Of a DNA stretch of 64,000 bases, positions 13,301-27,300 are shown one piece after another. Location of the stretch: positions 145,433 to 209,432 of the forward strand of contig JAWDGP010007237.1 of the NCBI GenBank assembly GCA_033675545.1, in the 5' to 3' direction. Numbering within the stretch: position 1 is the first letter of the stretch; every line of letters starts with the position of its first letter. The translations under genes and the position numbers were made by a program. This stretch comes from Elysia crispata (taxonomy: Eukaryota; Mollusca; Gastropoda; Plakobranchidae). The notes beneath the pieces were generated by a model that worked only from the letters and a program-made list of their open reading frames with translations, searched no databases and was not told the origin of the DNA.

Positions 13301-16300
13301 AAACTTCCTTGTGAAAAATTTTCTGAAACATGTGCTTTAAGAGTTCTTCAGTAATTTCGTGATATTCCTTTAGGCAAATAACATCATTTCTGTTAGTTCC
13401 CTGCTTCAATCTCTGAGCTGAGGTGAAAATGAAATTGTAACATTGCTTTCATTTTTTTTTCCAGTTCACATATTGGCTGGAATTGTTCATTGTAGAAACA
13501 CCAAATCTAGAGGAGAGAGTAGCTGTGATGTCAAGGATCATTGAAGTCATGTTGGTCTTTCAAGAGCTGAACAACTTTAACGGTGTGCTAGAAATTAATG
13601 GAGCCCTGAAGTCTGCATCAGTGTACAGGCTGGAGCATACCAAAAAAGTTTGTTTAATAACTACAGTATTTTTTTTTACTAATACAGATAAGATTGTCCT
13701 TTGAAAAGATAAAATTACTGTAGTTTTGATTTGAATTTAAACTTTGTGTGAATTATTTTGTACCCACCAAAAGTTCACAAAAATTATTAAAACCAGGTAG
13801 TAACACATAGTTTTGATCTTATATAGCTAAATTATGTTTTATTGTTTTTGCATTTGGCTGGAGATATTTTTTAAACATGGCTCTTAATTACATTTTCTGT
13901 TCTTAGCTGCTCATACTCTGTTAATTTTCTCTTTTCACTATACGTTTTGTGAGGATATATTGAACATCATTTTTTTTTCTCACCTACAGGAACTGCCTAC
14001 CAAATATCAGAAGGCATTGGAGGATGCATCAGAGTTGAACAATGATCATTTTAAGAAATACATTGAAAAACTGCGATCAATCAATCCACCGTGTGTTCCA
14101 TTCCTTGGTGAGGAAATTAAAGTTTCTTAATGGCACAAAATTGTAAGACTTATAAATAATAGTTTTATATATTAAAAATAAGAGGCCCATGTTTGTTCAA
14201 GATATCTGATTCTTCTTTTTCTTCTTGTAACAAATTTGAGAGTAGGAAGAATCCAAAGAAACATCCACTTCTGCTGAGATTTCTTTCAAATTTCCCCTAT
14301 CTGGCCATGTTCTCTGATGCACGAGTATACACCCTTTTTATCTGTCACAAGGCCTCCTTTATCATTGTCCATTTTCTGGTTTTTGTTCTTTTGCTAAAAG
14401 GTATGTACTTGACAAACATTCTGAAAACGGAGGAGGGCAACCCAGATTTTGTTGCTAATGCACCAGAAGGAATCATCAATTTCAGCAAGAGGCGAAAAGT
14501 TGCAGAAATAACAGGAGAAATTCAACAGTTTCAAAATCAGCCTTATTGCTTACAGCCTGAGCAATCTGTCCGCGTATGTATACCAATGATTTCAGTAACT
14601 TGCAGCAGCAGATTAACACAAGTTCAACTGATCCTTTGTGCCGTTCACTTTTCTAAGTCTAAGCTATTTAAGCTCTGTTAGCTTGATGAAATAGTACTTT
14701 CTTGAAATGGAGTCAGTTAAGTTAACATAAATTTTTACAGATCAAATCAAGTTTAACTCAAAATTTTAAATAGTTAGTACTTTCAGATGTATTAGACAAT
14801 ATTGTTAGGAAATATTGCGTCAGAGAAATCATGGTAATAAAAATGTGATGAAAAAAACTAATAAAAAATTCTAAGTTTTGGCAAACAAATTCGACTGCAT
14901 GACAGTCAGGTTTTTAAGTATATCAAGATGTGTGCTGTAGATGTTTATCGAAAACTACATGCTATTGAATCTCTTTATTTACAATTTTTTATCATCAGAC
15001 GCTGAAAAAGTGTTAGCTATTTTATGTGTTTTAAATTGAAGTGATTGGTGTGGTCATTATCTTTGGGTTTAAATATTTCTATGGTACACATATTTTCAAG
15101 ACTTCTTGCCATGCAAACTTGTTTTTTTTAATCAAGCAGGAAATTTCTTTTTAAATTATACTTTAGAATATTACTTTTTCCTTCTAAGTGAATTTTGTGT
15201 GAGGCTGATTTTATATTTGAATATTATGTTTCACTTTTGTTTTGTTAATTTTATCTTATATTAGCATTTATGTCTGTGATGACTGTCTAACTTACTGGTA
15301 TATTTTTTTATTTTGCCACAAAAGGAGTACTTTGCTGCTTTGGATCCACTAAAGCAAAAGAATTTGACAGAAAAAGAGTTAGAGGACTACCTTTACAAGA
15401 AATCCTTGGAAATTGAACCAAGGGATGGGAAAGCCCAGAGGAATGTAAGAGGCCTCTTAATTCTTTGAAAGTAAAAAGAAAAAAATTACCATTTAGCTAC
15501 TTTGCACTTTATACATTCATGTGAGCAAAACTGCAATGGTGTTTACTTTTTTAGCTTTGGTGCAGTAAGCCTGAATTTTATTGAGAGAGTTCAAAGTTTT
15601 TAGTCTGAGAAAAATGGATTATAGATGTTATCATCGTAAATTAATGAGATGTTAAACATTTCCTGAGGAATATGCTTTTACAGTTGAGAAATTCAGATTA
15701 ATCCACTTGATTCAATGATTTTATGTGCGTTAGATAAATTCAGCTTAAACAGAATCAGCAGAGATGAATTTTTATCTTCTAGCAAACAATCTTGACACCT
15801 TAATTTTGTTAACCTTTGGTATTAATAAAGGAACTTTGTTAATCTTTAAAACCCATTTAACTATGACATTCATGAACTTTATATAATTGTAAAGTTCATT
15901 TGAATTCATTAAGCTCTTCTTTTAGTTTAATAAACAGTGGTTGCCCTCTTGACCAGATGAGCTTTCAGGTCATGAATTTTTGCATAATCCTGAGCAATGT
16001 GTTTATTGACTCTGCTTAGCATGGGATAATTTTGTTGTGGTTTGTGGTGAGTCTAAATAAAAAACATATTGTGCCTATCTTCTAAATTGGAGGAGTCTCA
16101 TTTTTCATTTGAAATGAAAGGCAGACCTAATTGCAGATTTTGTTTCCCTAAGAGTCATTGAAAGATCTTTGTATTTGATCTTTTCTGCTGCTAGCTTTGA
16201 TTGTTTTGCCTGCAGTTTCATTGTTTTGGATGTACATTGGTAGATAACCATAGGATAATTTCTTGAAAATAACAATGAGGATAACTTAATTAGTTATTCT

Positions 16301-19300
16301 CTCGGCAGATAATTTCACCGTTATATGTATTCAAATATTTTCTGAAATTTAATGATCATTTTTTACATGTGCTCACCTAAAATTATACTTCAGCTATAAA
16401 AAAAGTGAAACATGTCATGGAAATAGAAAAAATAAATGAGTGTTATATATGTAGACCAAGGAAAATCCAAATTAGACATAATAAATATGTTTATCAAAAC
16501 TTGCACTTAGTTAAGTAGAAAAATAAAAAGCCATAGACATAAAATGAGATGTATGGGAAAATGCACTTATACACACTCAGAGCAGGTACTTGAAACTTGA
16601 ATTACATAAAGGAGTCAATTCTGAATTTCTTTAAATATCACATTATTGATATAAAGCTATTTTGAATAATCCATGATATTCACAGCAAAAAAAAATCAGC
16701 TTAAAAGGAAGTAGGTAGCTACTCTCAGGAATGTCATGATTCTAGGTTCCAGAGCTATTGAAGTGCACAAGAAGCATCTGTGACAGTAAATTTATTCATC
16801 TGGTTATATTCCTGGTTTGGTTTCATTTATTATTTTTTTGTGTGTGTTTATTTTTAAATCTGCATCCTTGCTCTTTTTTGTGGTGTGCCTCATCTTTATG
16901 AGGGAAATTAAATTAAAAGCAAAGTAATATTTTACCGTGAAAATAGTGTGTGAACTTCTGTTTGAGAACAAATTCTTAGAGGATTAAAAGATTCTGAAGA
17001 GAGTAAAAGTGTGGGACTAATTTTAAAACATCCTACAAAATATCAAAACAAGAATGCTTCTCCTTTCTAAATTTCATAACTTGCTTTCTCATAGATCATA
17101 AAGTAATATGTCACCAGGTGGCATTATTCACCATTCATATCCACTTTGTGAGTTGCAAATTTACTTAAATACAGATTTATGTCTAGATTTTAGCTTGATT
17201 CTCCATCAATGCCACAGAGAGCCAAGATAAAGTTTTAATTACATTAATTTTCTTCTTAAACTTGGATCCAATCTTCAGGACTATACAAGATTGAAGGACA
17301 CCAATGATATTTCCTTTGTAATTGTAGTGTCTCCTAGGTTTCTATCGCAAGAAATTTTGTGCAAATTTTGCTATGTCGTAATACTTTCATTTGTTCTCAA
17401 GATGTTTGCCTCTTTATTCTTTTTATTGATCCTACTCGGTCATTCAAAAACCCTCTTTGTTGGATCTTTGCATACTTCTGGTTTGGATCTAATAAGAGAC
17501 AGCTCTGTGTTGAATCATATGCTTGAACTTGTAAAATGTTTAACCCTCCAAGCGTTGATGGCCGATTACATCAGCCTTTAGTACACTTCTGTGGTGTTAC
17601 GGCAGTTGTCGGCCGCTTTTTGGCCGTTTCAGTGACACTATTTCATAAATTGACCATCTTTTCTCCTTCAAGAAGAAGAGTTCCCTTGAAAACAAAGTGA
17701 AACTTTGTTGTTTGAACATTTGAAAGTGGATTTACACAGATTGTCTTTATCGCTCTCAAATTACCCTGACTCCACACACCTTCATATATGACCCTTGTAG
17801 GGTTAACAAGTTCTAGGCTTTTCTCCAAACTGTGTCATTGAACGTTATGTGAGACTTATCTCTTATCTTTCATTTCCTTTTTTTTCAATGCTTGCAAATT
17901 GGTTTACCAGTTTACTAAGAGTATTTAAAATGAACTCTCATGCTGATTGAAAGGTGCATTTTGTACTTGTGCCTGAATTTTTCTTTTCCCATTATTTACC
18001 TCCATCTTCCAGCAAAAGGTTTTCTTAAACTACTCCCTTAAGTCTCCGGGCATTAAGCCTAGCTCCCAAAGACATGGCAGCAGTACCAAGAGCAACACTA
18101 TCCCTCCCTTGCCTAAGATGTCAGAGGAGGATGACTCACCCCACTCAACTCCAACCTCCCCCAACAAGCCTCAAAGTCCAATGACCATGGCCAGCAGTGT
18201 CAATAGTGTGTTTGCCAACTCTCCGGGTAAGTGTTTATCGACCTGAAAAAATTCCCTTCTAAGTTTTGAAAGGATAGAAAAGTTTTTCTGGATCACAAGT
18301 AGCACAAAGCAACAAACAGTAGACATTATGGCACATGTTTTATTTCTCAGATTAACCTGTGCATAATTTACACTTAAAGGAGTGGGAAACATTTGTGTAC
18401 CCACAACCTTAAAGTTTATATTGAAGGAGACTAGATGACATTCTGGTTTTGTAAATTTTTCTTGCAAATGTTTTTCAAGATAATTGAAAAATGCTTACTT
18501 TCAGATCTGAAGTATCTCATTTCATAAATTTTCTAAAGTAGACCCCATTAAAAAGGAAACCTGTTGTATTTTACATCAGTTTATTTTGTTTTATCCAGCT
18601 GGTAAATTGAAACCCAGTTTGGAAAAGACATCTGCTCACAAGAATATTATTTTGGATTCTCTTCACAATAAGAATATGTTTTGGTGAAGTTTTATGTCAT
18701 TTCTCTATTCAACAGCATCTGTCCATGGGATAAATGATTAGATTCTTTTATTTTTTTATCTCAGTGCCCCTAAGTTATATATAAGGTCATGAATATGTTC
18801 AAAACCTTATTTTTCATGAAAATGCAACACTCTGCAAATCACATGATAAGATAGCACTTCCTTCTTTATCTTCAAAGAAAGTTTTTGACCATGTTCAAAG
18901 TCAGTATATTGATTGCATTTTAATAAAAGATAAACAGGATGTGTTAAACATTGGTAATATATGGGGCACGGAATTAAATGAGTAATTTTATAGAGAGAAG
19001 TAAGCATTCCTTTGATTAAAGTAAATATTAGAAGATCTTTGTCTTCCAACTATTGAGGAAGGAACGAATGATTTACAATATCTGTCTGTTTTTGTTCTAT
19101 GTTAAATAATAAGTGAAATAAAAAAATCTGCATTAAGTGAGTTTTGTTTTGCAGGATATTTTCCGCTTTTTTTTTATTGAAATGTTTTCAGTAAGGCAAT
19201 AGAAGGTTAATATGGATTTTTTTAATAAGTCCGTTTATCTAATATTTGTCTTTTGACAGATGTAAGATAAAGATCAATTAAATGGTTGCCTTGTGCAACA

Positions 19301-21140
19301 AAAAATGAATTACGTGTTCACATTGCATCACCAATATACAGTCTTAAATATTTATAACACCTGACAGCATTGGCAATGGTATTGTCAATGATAACGAAAG
19401 TTGGGGGGGTTTTGTTGAGTTTTTTATTTTATTTTTCATTTTAAAGTCAATAAATTCTTTTGTTTTTCCACCATTTAGCATTTAACATTGCTTCAAATTT
19501 CAAACTGCCTAGGACAAGATCCTATTTTTTTTTAACCTTTAATCTAAATCATCTCCAAATTTTAGTCATTGCATTCAGTTCTTGCCTAAATGAATAGTAC
19601 ATATGAATTTGGTCTGATGTTAAAATATCTTTTGTGCACTGCTTTTAACTCTGGTCTTGGCTTTGGGCTTAGCTAGTTTTTTTAAAAAAGGGCCTTAATG
19701 TAAAACCATCCAATACTAGCTCTCTTGGCATATATTTCTAATCCCAACATCACAGATAGTAGATAGATTCCTGCATGGACACAGTTTTCTCACCACTAAA
19801 GATGTAAAAGATCACTGAATAGCAAAATGAAGTCTAATATATATCAGGCATCTTTAATATTTATCTTGTATTTGTTTGTTGCTGTTTTTCCCCCTTCAAA
19901 AATATTTATCTTTCTGATGTGTTATTCTTTTCCTCTTTGTTTTTTTTTATCTGCATTGTTGAAGAAAGCAAATTGCTTGCAAATCAGGCTACTTTTTATA
20001 AATTTTTTCAGTGAATTTGAAGCTGTCCTGGCTCCATGAAAAGAGACCTTTAAGAAACGTAACAAAACTAACAAGCAATTGGAAGTGGGTTAAAGATCTA
20101 GACTGATATTCAGGGCTAGCCTCAAGGGTTCTATTTTGTGGGTTTTCTTTTGTGTTTTTTTTTTTAACTTTAATATAGTGGATTGAATCTTGATTTCAAG
20201 ATGTGGTTGAAGCATTCTCAAGTCCTAGAGCTAGATTTATTCTTGATTAGGTTTAGTAACCCATATTGTCTAGCTTTTTTAAATTTCTTTTTAATTTTGG
20301 TTTTACATTTTGTGAAAGATCTATATTTAAATTTCTAATTTTAGTTGCAAAAAATTTTACCAATAAAATTTTAAAAAATCACTGGACAAAATGGCATATG
20401 TGATAGATCTGTGATTTCATAATTCCAAGGCTTTTTTTTATTGTGTGCGACTTTATTGTCATTTAAGAATGCATTTTTAATCTTCTCTGCATTCATTTAA
20501 GGGTATCAAAAACAGTATTTTTCAAAATTTTAAGTTAAGTGCCTTCTATATCCTTCTTGTAGAAAGTTACAACTCAACTTGGTAGATTTGCAAATTGATA
20601 ATTGTATTTTTTTCTTTCTATTTCATTATAGAGCCAAGCTCAAGCCCCAGCCAAATAAGCGTGATGCATTTTCCTTCTTCACCACCCCATTCAGAGCCCC
20701 CAGAGCAGCCAGAAATGCGCAGAACACCACCCCCACTTCCCCCTCGACGTGGCAACTCAACTGTGATGTCAGAAGCAATAGCAGCTGTTCCCCCTACCCC
20801 ACCCCCACGGGTAGATAGTGATAGGCCCCCACCAGTACCTCCTCGAAGAGATTCAATGCCTAGCTCAGCACTTGCTCGCTCTCACAGCATGTCACATCCA
20901 CGTAGTGCTGCTATTTTGCCCAGCAGTAGTGGTGGGGTTCCTGCCCAAGCTTTTTTTCCAGGAGGTTCAAGTACCTTGCCCAGGCATGGTTTTGAGAGAC
21001 ACAGTTCAGAACGTAATTTTGTCAGTGGGCCGCCTCCTGTCGTAGACTTTAATAGCAATGAAGACTATGGGGACAGGCCTGTGCTGCCTCCAAGGACATA
21101 TCTTGCCCACTTGTCCCACTTACGGAATCAAACAAGCTAG
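1398..21140 (+). CDS. Sos: Son of sevenless, Ras/Rac guanine nucleotide exchange factor (5'-partial)
   Basis: SOS links activated receptor tyrosine kinases, through Grb2/Drk, to Ras by catalysing GDP/GTP exchange at the plasma membrane. Visible coding exons: 1398-1652, 1935-2018, 2658-2738, 3226-3420, 3839-3976, 4317-4427, 5729-5827, 6049-6173, 6448-6575, 7057-7242, 8091-8211, 8817-8979, 9648-9781, 10295-10414, 11144-11300, 11652-11753, 13021-13176, 13465-13647, 13990-14107, 14401-14573, 15325-15444, 18013-18226, 20632-21140. Phases agree throughout, giving 3672 nt and 1223 residues plus the missing N-terminus. Domains by visible residue: histone fold about 1-150 ([14 protein letters not shown]), DH about 165-370, PH about 400-510 ([12 protein letters not shown]), REM about 545-700 ([20 protein letters not shown]), CDC25 catalytic domain about 734-990 ([20 protein letters not shown]). 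The proline-rich tail has SH3 ligands [23 protein letters not shown] and VLPPR. The tail is shorter than in human SOS1 (1333 aa). The first coding exon is off-window. Family identity is certain; a few intron ends with weak donors (GTTCGT, GTTTGT) are less so. Confidence 0.96.
8616..8628. repeat. G13 homopolymer in SOS intron
   Basis: A run of 13 G within a G-rich stretch (8609-8640), about 180 nt upstream of the 8817 exon on the sense strand. Simple sequence; no coding role seen. Confidence 0.8.
9782..10294 (+). other. Sos: U12-type (minor spliceosome) intron in SOS
   Basis: The donor reads GTATCCTTTA, matching the U12 5' splice-site consensus (R-TATCCTTT). A branch-site-like GACCTTAAC lies at 10277-10285, close to TTCCTTRAC, about 10 nt before the AG. 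There is no polypyrimidine tract next to the acceptor (TTAACTTGAAACAG). All three traits mark a minor-spliceosome intron. The intron is phase 2 and splits an arginine codon in the REM domain, between ...LIK and FEIPEP. No other intron in the window has this donor. Confidence 0.85.
17540..17640 (+). repeat. Paired-hairpin element A (TTAAC-start, GGCC stems)
   Basis: A GC-richer island inside the 2.57-kb SOS intron. It starts TTAACCC. Exactly 20 nt after the start of TTAAC is a 17-nt near-palindrome at 17560-17576 (GGCCGAT, loop TAC, ATCAGCC, one mismatch). A second 17-nt hairpin lies at 17610-17626 (CGGCC, loop GCTTTTT, GGCCG). A similar arrangement with other stem sequences occurs at 39059. 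Family unknown. Confidence 0.45.
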
Positions 21141-23827
21141 CTGAAGGCCATAAGTTGCCTTAATGAAACGGGTGATTCCTTGGTAAAAAACAAACTTAAA
21201 AGTGGCCACTTATACTTGGTTGATTCTGCATCATCACAGAGACATGGAGGCTGTGTGAATTGTAATGTGCTTTCCTTATTTACCCATTTCTATCAAACTG
21301 GTTGCTGGCATGCACCTTGCAGTGCAATGGATCACAAAATTGACTGTGAAACCTGGGCAGCTTATAGAGAAGTTTTCACAAACTGGCAGGTTCGACTGTG
21401 TGTCGGATGCATAAGAGTGAGGCAAGACTTTTAAGGCTGATTGCAGTGACTCCAATAGATTTATCTTCATCATTCATGTATGTTGGCAATATGCAGGTGA
21501 AAAATCGGCAGTAGGATTGAGCAACACTTATAAGTCTCATTGCCATTAACATGTCTTGGTTTATGAATTTGCACACCTGTGAGATAATCTTGTTGCCTTT
21601 TACTGATATCATTCATATGCAGAAAAGAGGGTAATTGTGAACGTACCATGCTAAGTAGGAGGCTTTTTTATTTGTCAGTGTATAATAGATTTAGTATCAA
21701 ACTGACGCTGCAAATGTTGACTAATCATCAAATCGTTTGGGTTTTTTATTTTTTTGGTTAAAATAGATATTAATTTTTTGTGTGTGTTGCTACAAGCTTG
21801 ATAGTAGTAAAAATAGCATTTGTGTCATAAAAAAATAACAATTTGCCAAGTAGTCAGTTTTGTTTCACGTCCCTTATTATTGTAAGTTGGGTATGCAATG
21901 AATAATTTTCACAGAAGCTCAAACTATTGATTCATCCGGTTTTCAAACAGATAAAGAACTCAAGCAGAAGCTGTGGAAGTTTGTTTTTTTTTTACATGTG
22001 TTAGTGAAAAATCAACAGAGGGTTTAATTTGAATCAGAGCAGAGACTAGCTTAAGTATGATAACTTGGAGATGCACCTTTTGCACTACCCACAAGTAATG
22101 AGAATTTATCCAGTCAGATTTGTGCAGCATATCTGCTTCAGTGTTATAATTCTGTTTGAGAAATTGAATTTTTTTCCCGGTCATAAATAATCCTTGCTTT
22201 ATTTGCATTACTTAAAAGAGATAAAGCAGAAAGTGCAGTGCTGGAAAAAGTGTAGGATTAATTTTTCTTACCTCTTCAGAGGCATGTCTAGAAGGAAGGT
22301 GATAAACAAAAGAGCAATTAAGAAGACACATAAATTTCTGTGCCTCATTCCTAGAAGAAATAAAAGGGGCAGTGTGTTCTTCATAAACCGGTGCCATTCT
22401 TATTCATCCTGCCGACATGTCACAGTAACACATGTCCTTTTGCTATGAGGTTTTTTTTTTGTTGGTTTTTTTTTTTTTTTGGTTGGGGAGGGGTGGAGAG
22501 GAGGTAAGAGTCAAAACTTATTTTTTCCTTGTTTTTAAAAATACATCTCAACTGATAAGGTTTCTTATTTATTAGCATGTTTGTGCTCTGTTGGTTTTTT
22601 TTTTCTTTTTTTGCAAATTAGAGATAGTAAGAGAACTCCATAACAAGTGGATCCTTGCTGCTTCTGAATTTTTCATTAGCACATTTTTTATACAGTAGCT
22701 TCTAACTGTGATTTTTTAAATTTTCATGTTATGTATTTTTGTAATTTTGTGAATTATTTGGTGGAGTACTTATCAATAGCTATAATTAGAATTGTATTAT
22801 TTGATTCCAATGTCCCATCTCCCTTTCAGCTTTATCGAATTTTTTTTCAGGAATTGTGAAATTTTGATTTTAAAAATGTTAAAAATTAGCTCTTAAGTCA
22901 ATATCACAGCTAGTGAAATGCACTTAGTTTAAATCATAAGGAAACATGTTTTTCAGCACTTTCATTTGCAATTAGAAAATTCAAATCACAGTTACTAAGA
23001 TGATAACAATATTGAAAAATCTAAAAAGAGATCATCTTTTAAAATACTTTGAGGATCTGAAATGCTAATAATCACTGATGCACAAGTTATCTGCCGACAA
23101 AGGGGACTCTTAGAGCATTACAAATAATAAAAACATTTGTGAAGTCCCACAATCTATTTTTCAGGTTCTTTTCAAAAACAGTCAGAGTTAGTCGATTCAT
23201 GGTTTTGAAAGATAAGAGCTGTTTTAAGAATATGAACAAAAAAATTTTAATTATTTCTCTCTTTGTGAGCATTCATTCATAAATTGTTATCAAGTATGGG
23301 GAAGTGGGAAAGGAGAGATGTAATTTGAGCCCAATGAGGATATCTTGTTTAGGATGGATAGGTCATGAACATTGAACTTATGCAGGTAAGAAAATATTAC
23401 TTCTCTTATTATTTTTGTTAAATTAATTGCTTTGTAATAAATAACCAAGGATTCATTCTCAGTTTTATTTTATTTTTTTTTTGTAAGGATTTGACCATGT
23501 CATCAAACTTGGGAAGATCGGGACAGTTAATCATTTGTTGACAATGGTTAAATGCTTAAAAATTGTCTATTTTTTTTTTGATATGTGAATTCTCCACTTT
23601 GATTTTTTCTATAAGGCCTTCTTTGAAGAATATCCCGTAATATGCTCACATGGTTCAATTGGGTTTTTAGGCTGGGCACAGCTCTAAGGGAGGAGGGAAT
23701 AACAAAAAGATACTTGTAGACTGTGGTTCCAGTCTTGTACTACTGTATTCACAGTCCATAGACTAAATATCAGAGCAGGGTTCAAGTAAAGAGGTTGCAT
23801 GGTCCCATCGAGTTTTCTTATATAGCT

Positions 23828-23903
23828 GTGTTAATTTGGAGACATTGTATGCATCAGCACATCTTGTGTTAATTTGGAGACATTGTATGCATCAGCACAT
23901 CTT
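23828..23903. repeat. Perfect 38-bp tandem duplication
   Basis: A 38-nt unit beginning GTGTTAATTTGGAGAC and ending AGCACATCTT occurs twice back to back (23828-23865 and 23866-23903) with no differences. This implies a recent duplication. It sits in the inferred SOS 3' UTR. Confidence 0.95.
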
Positions 23904-24320
23904 TTAGAAAGTTAGAAGTTGCAATAGTTGTGCTTTTGAAATAATTATGATAGGTGTATGGAGCTTTTAGCATGTTTTGCTTGTTATGATTTTAAGGATA
24001 GTGCCTTTCTTTTTTAAGATCAAGCAGTATCTCTGTTTCATTTGAGGACTTTTACTTGCGAATTCATATGACTTAGAATCTAAGATTGCCTAAGCTTGTA
24101 GCTCTTGGAATAGTCAGTGAATTTGTTATGTTAAAAAAGTATGATCAAGTTTTTTCAAATTGTTCCTGCTATAAATGATAATCAAGGTTTTCATTCCCAG
24201 TTTACAGCGGCATATTTACCATGTAAATTATTCCCTCATTCTCTCGTTAGAATTTGAAAGATACCATCTAATTATAATTTTGAAATTAAATTTTTTGACT
24301 GCAGCAGTTCAAAATTACAA

Positions 24321-24392
24321 GAGAGAGAGAGAGAGAGGGAGGGAGGGAGGGAGGGAGGGAGGCAGGCAGGCAGGCAGGCAGGCAGACACACA
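24321..24392. repeat. Composite microsatellite (GA)n-(GGGA)n-(GGCA)n
   Basis: Successive blocks of GA, GGGA and GGCA repeats end in ACACACA. The stepwise change of unit is typical of slippage plus point mutation. On the + strand the run is almost pure purine until the GGCA block. Confidence 0.95.
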
Positions 24393-27300
24393 TACGTGTG
24401 TTCATCTTGATCAAGAGAAAGCTTCGCAAAGGATCTGACTAATCTGAGCAGAATTAATGGTGCTAGAATGCAGTACCAGGTTAATGAGCTTAATGTCAGA
24501 AAAATAAGAGTTTCTAGTATGGTGGTAGTTTGTGTCGAAGAGCTTTTTAGGTCCAAATAGAAATGCAAAAAATTACATAGGTCATTTATTAGTTTTCGTG
24601 TCTGTTTATAGATCTTTCTGTACCTTTGGAGGTTTTTTTTAATATGCATCTGAAAATTTATATTACACAAGGTTTGTTTAAGATAACAAAAGGCACCGTG
24701 AGCTAACATTTGTGAAGGATGATAATTTTTATACCATTTTTGATGATTGTTGTTGTTAAATGTTTATTTTTTTTTTATTCTTTCTGCTCAATATTTTGTT
24801 CATACTGCTTTAGGAGTAAGGGTGGGAGACGGTAAAAGGTAGGAAGATTATTTTAACTATAAGTATAAATGATAGGTTAGGGCCTTAATCTTATTGACCA
24901 ATTACAATGTTCTAAATTTATGCAAGGTGCAAATATACATTCTGTCATGGTTTCTTTTAAGCACAAATAATCATTAGTCTTCAATGTTTTTTTTCATCAG
25001 AATCTTAATGCTCTAAATTATTTTATGGACAAGTATTTTTAATAGATATTTGCTGATAAATAATATTAAATTGATATTTTTCTCTGCTACTGAATTTGCA
25101 GCTATCACATAAGAGAAAAGGTAAAAGCATTTTCAAAGCAGAGTTTGGGGATATACATATAAGGCCTCCTACTTAAAATTCAACTAAGATTCAATTGAGA
25201 ATGAGATTAGTCATGTTATTAATCACTGGCTGATAGTTTTACTGCTCAATGGCCTTTGACTGTTTTCCAACACCAAAGGTATTTGGATAAGGCTCTTTTA
25301 TGTGTTTTTCCAGTTCAACAGACACAATTTTGGTCTGTCAGTCTGCCTAGCTTAAGTGCAGTTATTTTTAAATCTTTAGTAAACTTTCAGTGTTCTTTTA
25401 CTTGAAATAGAATAAATAATAAACTCTGATTCACATTTTTCAATATCATGGGTAAGGGTGAAAAATGCCAGAATTGAATCTATATATCCATTTGCGGTGC
25501 TTTTTCTGAGAAAAGTCTCAAATCAAAATCTTCAACAAGTAGTTATTGGGTGTTGGCGCCACAATTACAGTTAGTAGGGTAGTAAGAATTGTAACTCTAG
25601 CATTTATGTAGCAAGAGATACAATGTTAAACCAAAATTTAGGGACTGCAATTAAATTTTAAACAGGAAAGGGGGGCGGAATTCATAAATGTAAAGGCACC
25701 ACTTTATTTGTGCTGTGGAGTAAAGATATTTCAAAGCCCAATGAAATTTTTCAGGGAAAAAGTAATAAATAGGTAATAAATAGGTGTCACAAAAAAAATC
25801 TCATTTGTAGATTTTCAATGTAAGATTGATGTGCTGGGGGTCATAATCAGATCTGTAGGTTTCATTTGAAATCATAAATACATAGCCTATTGTTTAGAGT
25901 GACATTCCTAGTCTTGGAGTGTCTATGACCTCTGTCAAAGAGTATATACTCTCTGCTTTAATTTAAGATAGCTTTCTTTTCTGTAATCAGATATTTATTT
26001 TTTTTTCATTTGCTAGCATTGTGATCTACTTTTGGACATCACATACTATTCGTCATGCTCATTCGATAAATGCCTTACACATCTTTGCCTGTTTTGAGTT
26101 ATGCAAAAAAAGAATTTTTCCTCTATGAAACAAAGGTATTATTAGTGATATTTTAAATAATATGAATATTTAGTAACCAAAGTCTATTAGGGTTGAAGCA
26201 AAATGGAGTCAATATGTAGTATACAAATTTGTATGAAGAAAAAATTGCCTGAAATTGAGTTAGGCATTTATCGAATGAGTGTTTCAAATTGTCAATCAAT
26301 TTTTTTAAATTGAATTAAAACATTGACATACTTCAAGAGACCAAGGACAAAATTTGTATATATAATTGTGTTAACAAATTGTTCAGGGTGTGCCCAAGCT
26401 ATTTTGTATATCCTGTCGATTTAACTTTGAATGCTTGCTGCTTGGTTGCCATATATCTACTATTATTATGATAATTGTTGAGCCATTGTTTCATGTGGCT
26501 GTCTTCCATGCATTCACTTTGTGCTCCTGTATATGATCATAGTTGTAACTTTTAATAATTGGCCATCCATCTGAAATAGTGACATGTCTTTAAAAATTAT
26601 TTCATTAGATTTCTGAAATTGTTAGACATAAACAGAATAACAACTGTTTATTAGATTAAAGAAAAAAAAATAAATCAAATAGAATTTGATAACTGATTAA
26701 CAAGTACAACCTTTTAAGTACGTTGAAGTCCACTGAACTTGAACTTTGTTGATTTTTCTTTCATCTCTAAGTTAACTTTATTTCTTTCATTTCCTTTTAT
26801 TTCAGTTGTTTGAATAATTTATTTTCACTCAAAGTAAAACATTTTGCTTTTGACGACTGTAGGCTATGATTTTATTTACTTTTGAAAATTTTGTTGGCCA
26901 AGACATAACATTTTTGTTTAAATGCTTTACCTTAAGTGGATCTGAATACTGTGAATGTTGATGGGCTCCCTAGATATTTCTTTGTGCCCTGTTACAAATA
27001 AATACATATGGTAGAGTAAAAGGGGTATTGTGATAGATGAAGTCAGACTTGCCTTATGTCTCTGTGCTAGATACCCACCACAAAGACAGAAGAGAGGGAT
27101 GGGAAAAACCGAGAGGTTGTATTTCATTACATATTGATCAGTTCTAGGTAGAGACCGTAGACATAGTGATTTGGATGGTGATGGGAAAGGTTGGCACTCA
27201 ACTGTAGGCAATCCATGGCTAAAAATAGATTTATCAAGCTTAGATCAAATCTGTTACATATAGTGCATTATGAGATAGAGATGAGGCTAGGAAAGGTTTA

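Noticed and set aside
14193..14681. 162-codon open frame taken as a single exon
   Set aside because: Only 14401-14573 is the SOS exon, bounded by AAAAG and GTATGT. The rest is intron that happens to stay open.
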